Part shown: positions 60,216 to 64,000 of the stretch, one piece after another
Numbering within the stretch: position 1 is the first letter of the stretch
How the letters are laid out: every line of letters begins with the position of its first letter
Assembly (NCBI GenBank): GCA_037102815.1
Contig: BTPP01000002.1
Span: 558,001 to 622,000, forward strand
Reading direction: 5' to 3'
Length of the DNA: 64,000 nt
Source: Neurospora intermedia
Taxonomy: Eukaryota > Ascomycota > Sordariomycetes > Sordariales > Sordariaceae
Translations under genes and position numbers: made by a program
Notes under the pieces: model-generated
Told to the model about the DNA's origin: nothing
The model's database searches: none
What the model saw: only the letters and a program-made list of their open reading frames with translations

Positions 60216-61895
60216 GGAGTGTTTATCAAGGAACATTGGCATTTATGGATGGGATGTGGGTGATGGGCGTAGCATTGTACGACCAAGTTGGGGGAGATAC
60301 CACTTGGCGAGGTCGTTTGGGAAGAGAGGGATACCCTTACAACCGAGTGGAATAGGATCGCATCGATGTAGCATGTTACGGAGTATGACTACGGAGTATG
60401 ACCAGGTACGGAGTATGACTACCGAGTATGACTACGGAGTGGTATGAGTACGTAAGGAGTACCATACGGATGAACATGTATAAATAGTATATTAGCACAC
60501 AAGGACATAGCTTTGTCCTTTGGTCAACGGCGTTTAGCGGAGTTTGCTCGTTTCTGTAGACTCCCTGTTACATTTGGGTACCTCTAGGTAGATGTACAAT
60601 ATATCTGTCCTTGGCATATCAAACCTCTATTCTCCTATGGAGATAGCCACCTACGAACTTCGTATACCTCTAGATGTAGAAGTAGGCTTCAAACCGTGAT
60701 GGATCCGCAGTTGAATAACTGTGTGTACTAAAGTACCACTTCACTTTTGGTAAGGAACTTATTCGCTTTTGTAGAGGTAGGAGGTAGGTCCGATAGGTGA
60801 TCCCTCCTTTCTCTAAGAGTCTACCACTGCCCGCTCAACTTGATTTTCAGTTCAAAGCAAAATATCACGCCTATACCACCACACCCACAACGACATTGAC
60901 TCAAAAGAAGGAAGGGAACAGAATACCAAAAAAAGAATTGTATACTAGTCAGGGATCAAGTTTGAACCCGGGATCTTTCGCTGCTTCCCTTTAAAGTACC
61001 TCTAAGATAGGTAAGTAAGAGGTATTGGTGAGCCCCCAGTCCCTCAGGACTGCCCCAAGGTGCTTCTGAGTACCAGGTATGTATTGGAATTGTGCAAAGT
61101 ACCCCTGATACGAATCAATGCCGGTGTTACGATACCTACCGAAGGCTCCAGGACCAGACCTTTTTGGGAGCGAACCCGGACGCGCTGACTACTGCGGTAA
61201 CTGCACTTTTTTTTGGAGGGGTCTTGTTGGAAGAGGGAGAAAGAGATCTGGTAGATGTACCATGGGAAGAGGGTAGAGCAGAGTACCTCCAGGGGTACAT
61301 TAGGTACCGTCTTCGAAACGGGGGGAAGAGGAGGCCCGGGAATGGGTGATCAACTTGCGTGGGGACTTGTATGAGAGGAGAGGTTTGTGGCAGCCGTGCC
61401 TTCCTCTTTCGTTCCGGTTGTTGAAAACTGGAGTTGGTGAACTTCGGACTTGACTTTGTCACTGACTCGGATACACCACTTGCAAGGATGACTTAGTTTG
61501 ACGAGCCGCTTGAAGTTTCGGACAGCCCAGAGGTGGCACTGACCATTATGGTTTTGTTTTGTTGCCTGGCTGTTTTGCATTCATTTCTGCTACTACTTCT
61601 GTTACCACCGCTATCTGGCATCCACCGTGCCGTGTCTCTGTTTGCCGACCGTGCTTTGGCTTCCATCCACTGCGCTTCCATTCACCTCCACTCTTTTCCT
61701 ATATATTTAAAGCAGTATGTTTTGGTGTCCGCCTCTCCCCTCCTCTTCCGTTACGAAACTCCAAACCTACCTCTACCTGGTACCTGTAGGAAGCCTTTTT
61801 CGTTGAATTCGCCTTTCCAGCCTCCTCCTCCAAAACTGCCAACACTCTATAAATAAACAACAACAGCAAAAGCAACATACAGGTATCTACCCACG
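60216..61895. other. Spacer after the Sir2 gene
   Basis: No gene is supported. It holds the ACGGAGTATGACT array (60374-60447), several TACCTCTAGGTA-like motifs (60577, 60666, 60773, 61006), a tRNA-T-arm-like sequence (60955-60985) and the CT-rich promoter of the small gene starting at 61896. Confidence 0.5.
60374..60447. repeat. ACGGAGTATGACT tandem array
   Basis: About six degenerate copies of a 12-15 bp unit (ACGGAGTATGACT) lie just downstream of the Sir2 stop codon. Confidence 0.75.
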
Positions 61896-62349
61896 ATGGT
61901 TTCAAAGTGCCTCCAGCCCGGCTGTGCCAGACCTCCCTGGAATGAAAAGGCCTACTATTGCATCGACCACCTGCGCTCGACGGTGTAAGTGTCTCCCACC
62001 TAGGTAGTCTTGCATGTATTCCAGTTTTCTCCCTTGCGATCGAGACCGTTTGGTGAAAATCGCCGCAGCCGCAACCGTGAAATTCGCAGTCGCAATAAAG
62101 CGCAAAACCCTGCTGTTTACCTCTCATTTAGGCCCCTGCCCTGGGCACCAGACGCTACAGCATTCGCTAACTCCCGCTCCTTTCCCCCATCACAGCTCCG
62201 CCAACCGTCGTCACCTCTTCTTCAAGTTACTCCTCCTCCGCCGTCGAGCCCTTCCGATGGAACAATGGGACAACATCCCGTCGACATGGATCCTCACCGA
62301 TGGTGTGGACGAATTCAATTTGGAAGCGTGGCTGTCCACTGGGATCTGA
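61896..62349 (+). CDS. Small two-exon Cys-rich protein, 80 residues
   Basis: ATG at 61896 in CCCACGATGG. Exon 1 (61896-61984) ends at a GTAAGT donor, and the intron has a GCTAAC branch site and CACAG acceptor. Exon 2 (62196-62349) joins in phase 2 and ends at TGA. The product begins MVSKCLQPGCARPPWNEKAY and has Cys5, Cys10, Cys22 and His25, a spacing suited to one zinc ion, then a basic Leu/Arg-rich helix (about 34-50) and an acidic end. Neither exon alone would stand out as a gene. All three splice signals and the closed frame support it. No family is recognised. Confidence 0.5.
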
Positions 62350-63822
62350 AGAGACACACCGATACAGGCTCACATTGGTTCTATGGAGTTCACCTAGAGG
62401 TACCATGCTTCGCCTGGATACCTCTAAGGCTTACGAGGAGTAGCGAGCATGGAAACTTTGCTTGAACCAAGCACTTTGGCAGGCGCATACCTAGGTAACG
62501 GGGAGTTATGAAGGGCCAAGACTGAGGAAGCTTGGGATGTTTTGCACCAAAGGTTTCAGGGTTGGGTTGATAGACGTTAGAATTCATCCTGGAAGGAAGT
62601 TGGCCTGCAGTTACCTCTAGGTACAGAGCCGAAATTCATACCTCTAGCTCTCTTGACTTGAATCGAATCACTTCCCAAGCTGACGCCTTGAACATCGCGT
62701 GATTGTTTTGTCCTAATGAACTCCATAATTCATCCCCTACCTGCTTAGAGGTAGATCAAGACACTTCTTTGCCATCCCTTGACTCTCCTCTGCATGTGAT
62801 TTACGGATCACAAATCTTCCAGTTGTGAACGCGATGACAATCTCCCAAGCCCAAGGTTCGACCCAGCTTCCCGATTTCAACCTTTTGAGTCTTCTTGCTC
62901 GCTTCATCCGCTCGCACTGAACAAGTAGTGGATGGGTATGTCTTTGTCATAGTCGTCGATGAACCGGACAGAGCCGTGGATGGGTTGGTGTTCTAAGGCG
63001 CTTCCTTTCTTTCTGGTGGGTGCAAATGCGGTTTGGGCGACAGACTACCTCTAGGTACAACTTCTCTCACTACAAGTCCAAGAGCTGGAAGTTGATATCT
63101 GGTACCGAGAAAACAAATTCTGACGAGATATATCAAGATGCCAGAAAACCCTCTCGAAGAAATTTGACATGTCCGAAGTCTGGTATACCGCTTGCTACCT
63201 CTAGACAGAGAAACAGGTCCAATAGGTACATTCCAAGATCCCTTTGACGCCTTCAGTTGTCTTATTGAGGCCTGTTCTTTGGGATAAGAGCTTGCAGAAT
63301 CGATCCATGTGGGTTGCGGCCATGGTCAGAAGACCACCTAGTGTAAAAGTGTCGAGAAAGAAGGAGACGAGTGAGCGAATGTGCTATAATAGTAACATAA
63401 GAGAAGTCCTGTCAAGCACAGGGGTATGCTCCCACTGCCTGGCCGAGTTCTGGCCGAGTTCAAATTGCCTTTGACTTTAAGAGGTATACCTGCCCTGAAG
63501 GCAAATAGGTAGGTAATCTCGCCTTTCTATATCAACTACCGTCCTCTTCTCATGTACTGAATTATTCGCTCCTCTACATCTGAAGGCTATCCCGAAATAC
63601 CTATCTCTACAAACGTTGCCCTTGACGCTCAATCTACTTCACAAAAAAAAAAAAAAAAAAGTGAGTGAAAACGGACACACAGGATGTCCCGCCCAGCCTG
63701 TCAGCCAGAACAGGAGCCATATGGGCAGAAAAGTGTATACACAACCTCGAGACTATGACTAAAGCAAAAAGCAAAGCAACAATACAAAATAAATATAGAA
63801 AAGAGATAGAAAAAAAAAGAAT
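62350..63822. other. Spacer with TACCTCTAGGTA motifs
   Basis: No gene is supported. TACCTCTAGGTA-like motifs cluster here (62390, 62420, 62490, 62609, 62636, 62745, 63046, 63194, 63480). An A run of 19 occurs at about 63642-63660. Confidence 0.5.
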
Positions 63823-63977
63823 TGCCCTGTCTAGGATTCGAACCCAGGTTTTGCACCACATTAGTTTGTACTGCGGTTTGCCAGACCGCCCCTCGTTCGA
63901 ACATGCGTCCTCGGGGGTGCCAAGCCCTCAGCACAAAGTTCTGAAGTGTACGCGTTAAACCACTACGCCAACCAGGC
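63823..63977 (-). tRNA. tRNA-like Pol III unit with long interior
   Basis: Minus strand. The 5' part GCCTGGTTGGCGTAGTGG supplies an acceptor strand and a good A box (63960-63970), then a D-arm (GCG...CGC). The 3' part has a T-arm CTGGG-TTCGAAT-CCTAG and a perfect B box GGTTCGAATCC (63834-63844), then ACAGGGC-A that pairs with the 5' strand at six of seven positions (one wobble). Four bases later a run of nine T (63818-63810) gives a Pol III terminator. The 155-nt span is too long for a plain tRNA: it would need an intron of about 65-80 nt or be a tRNA-derived repeat. The anticodon arm could be TTCAGAA (Leu-CAG) near the 5' end or CTGGCAA in a GCGGT/ACCGC hairpin, so I do not assign an isotype. 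Confidence 0.42.
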
Positions 63978-64000
63978 TGTTGTTTGTTATTGGAAAAGGG

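Noticed and set aside
1-64000. Dispersed 5S rRNA gene
   Set aside because: I looked for the conserved start and internal control region of Neurospora 5S rRNA by eye and saw no match; a covariance search would settle it.

Overview
The window looks like a nuclear chromosome segment of a filamentous ascomycete, most probably Neurospora (N. crassa or a close relative). Evidence: short GT-AG introns with CTRAY branch sites, long GC-balanced intergenic spacers full of microsatellites, a 12 kb AT-rich block in which almost all CpA has become TpA (the mark of repeat-induced point mutation, RIP), and a gene order (GH7 endoglucanase, TRIP4-type zinc finger, glutamine synthetase, 2-hydroxyacid dehydrogenase, Sir2) that matches, from memory and without a search, the N. 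crassa block around NCU04854-NCU04859. Gene symbols rest partly on that recollection.

Layout. 1-5.1 kb: gene-free promoter-like DNA. 5.1-8.6 kb (+): Zn2Cys6 transcription factor, three exons. 10.5-14.8 kb (+): large low-complexity protein with one membrane segment. 14.8-18.9 kb: spacer with strong microsatellites. 18.9-19.6 kb (+): small Ser/Thr-rich secreted protein. 20.5-21.3 kb (-): 2EXR-domain protein. 22.6-24.0 kb (-): GH7 endoglucanase. 25.0-26.7 kb (+): TRIP4/Rqt4-type zinc-finger protein. 26.7-30.2 kb: spacer with a GATA cluster. 30.2-31.9 kb (+): glutamine synthetase with nine exons. 32.7-33.9 kb (+): D-2-hydroxyacid dehydrogenase. 35-40.7 kb: decayed gene pieces on both strands, including a pair of C2H2 fingers. 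41.0-53.1 kb: RIP-altered block holding a complete but dead chromovirus-type Ty3/Gypsy retrotransposon (41679-51254). 56.2-60.2 kb (+): Hst3/Hst4-type Sir2 deacetylase with a very long tail. 61.9-62.35 kb (+): an 80-residue two-exon protein. 63.8-63.98 kb (-): a tRNA-like Pol III unit.

The most unusual structure is a perfect 33-bp inverted repeat at 40876-40908 and 53344-53376 that brackets the whole AT-rich block. Each copy has TA at its outer edge. Removing the retrotransposon leaves about 2.9 kb, so the block may be a TA-targeting DNA transposon into which the chromovirus jumped before both were hit by RIP. A second small inverted-repeat element (53981-54098) lies just outside.

The genes do not form one pathway. 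The endoglucanase and the neighbouring TRIP4-type gene are divergent and share a 970-bp promoter. Glutamine synthetase and the dehydrogenase are co-oriented neighbours with separate promoters.
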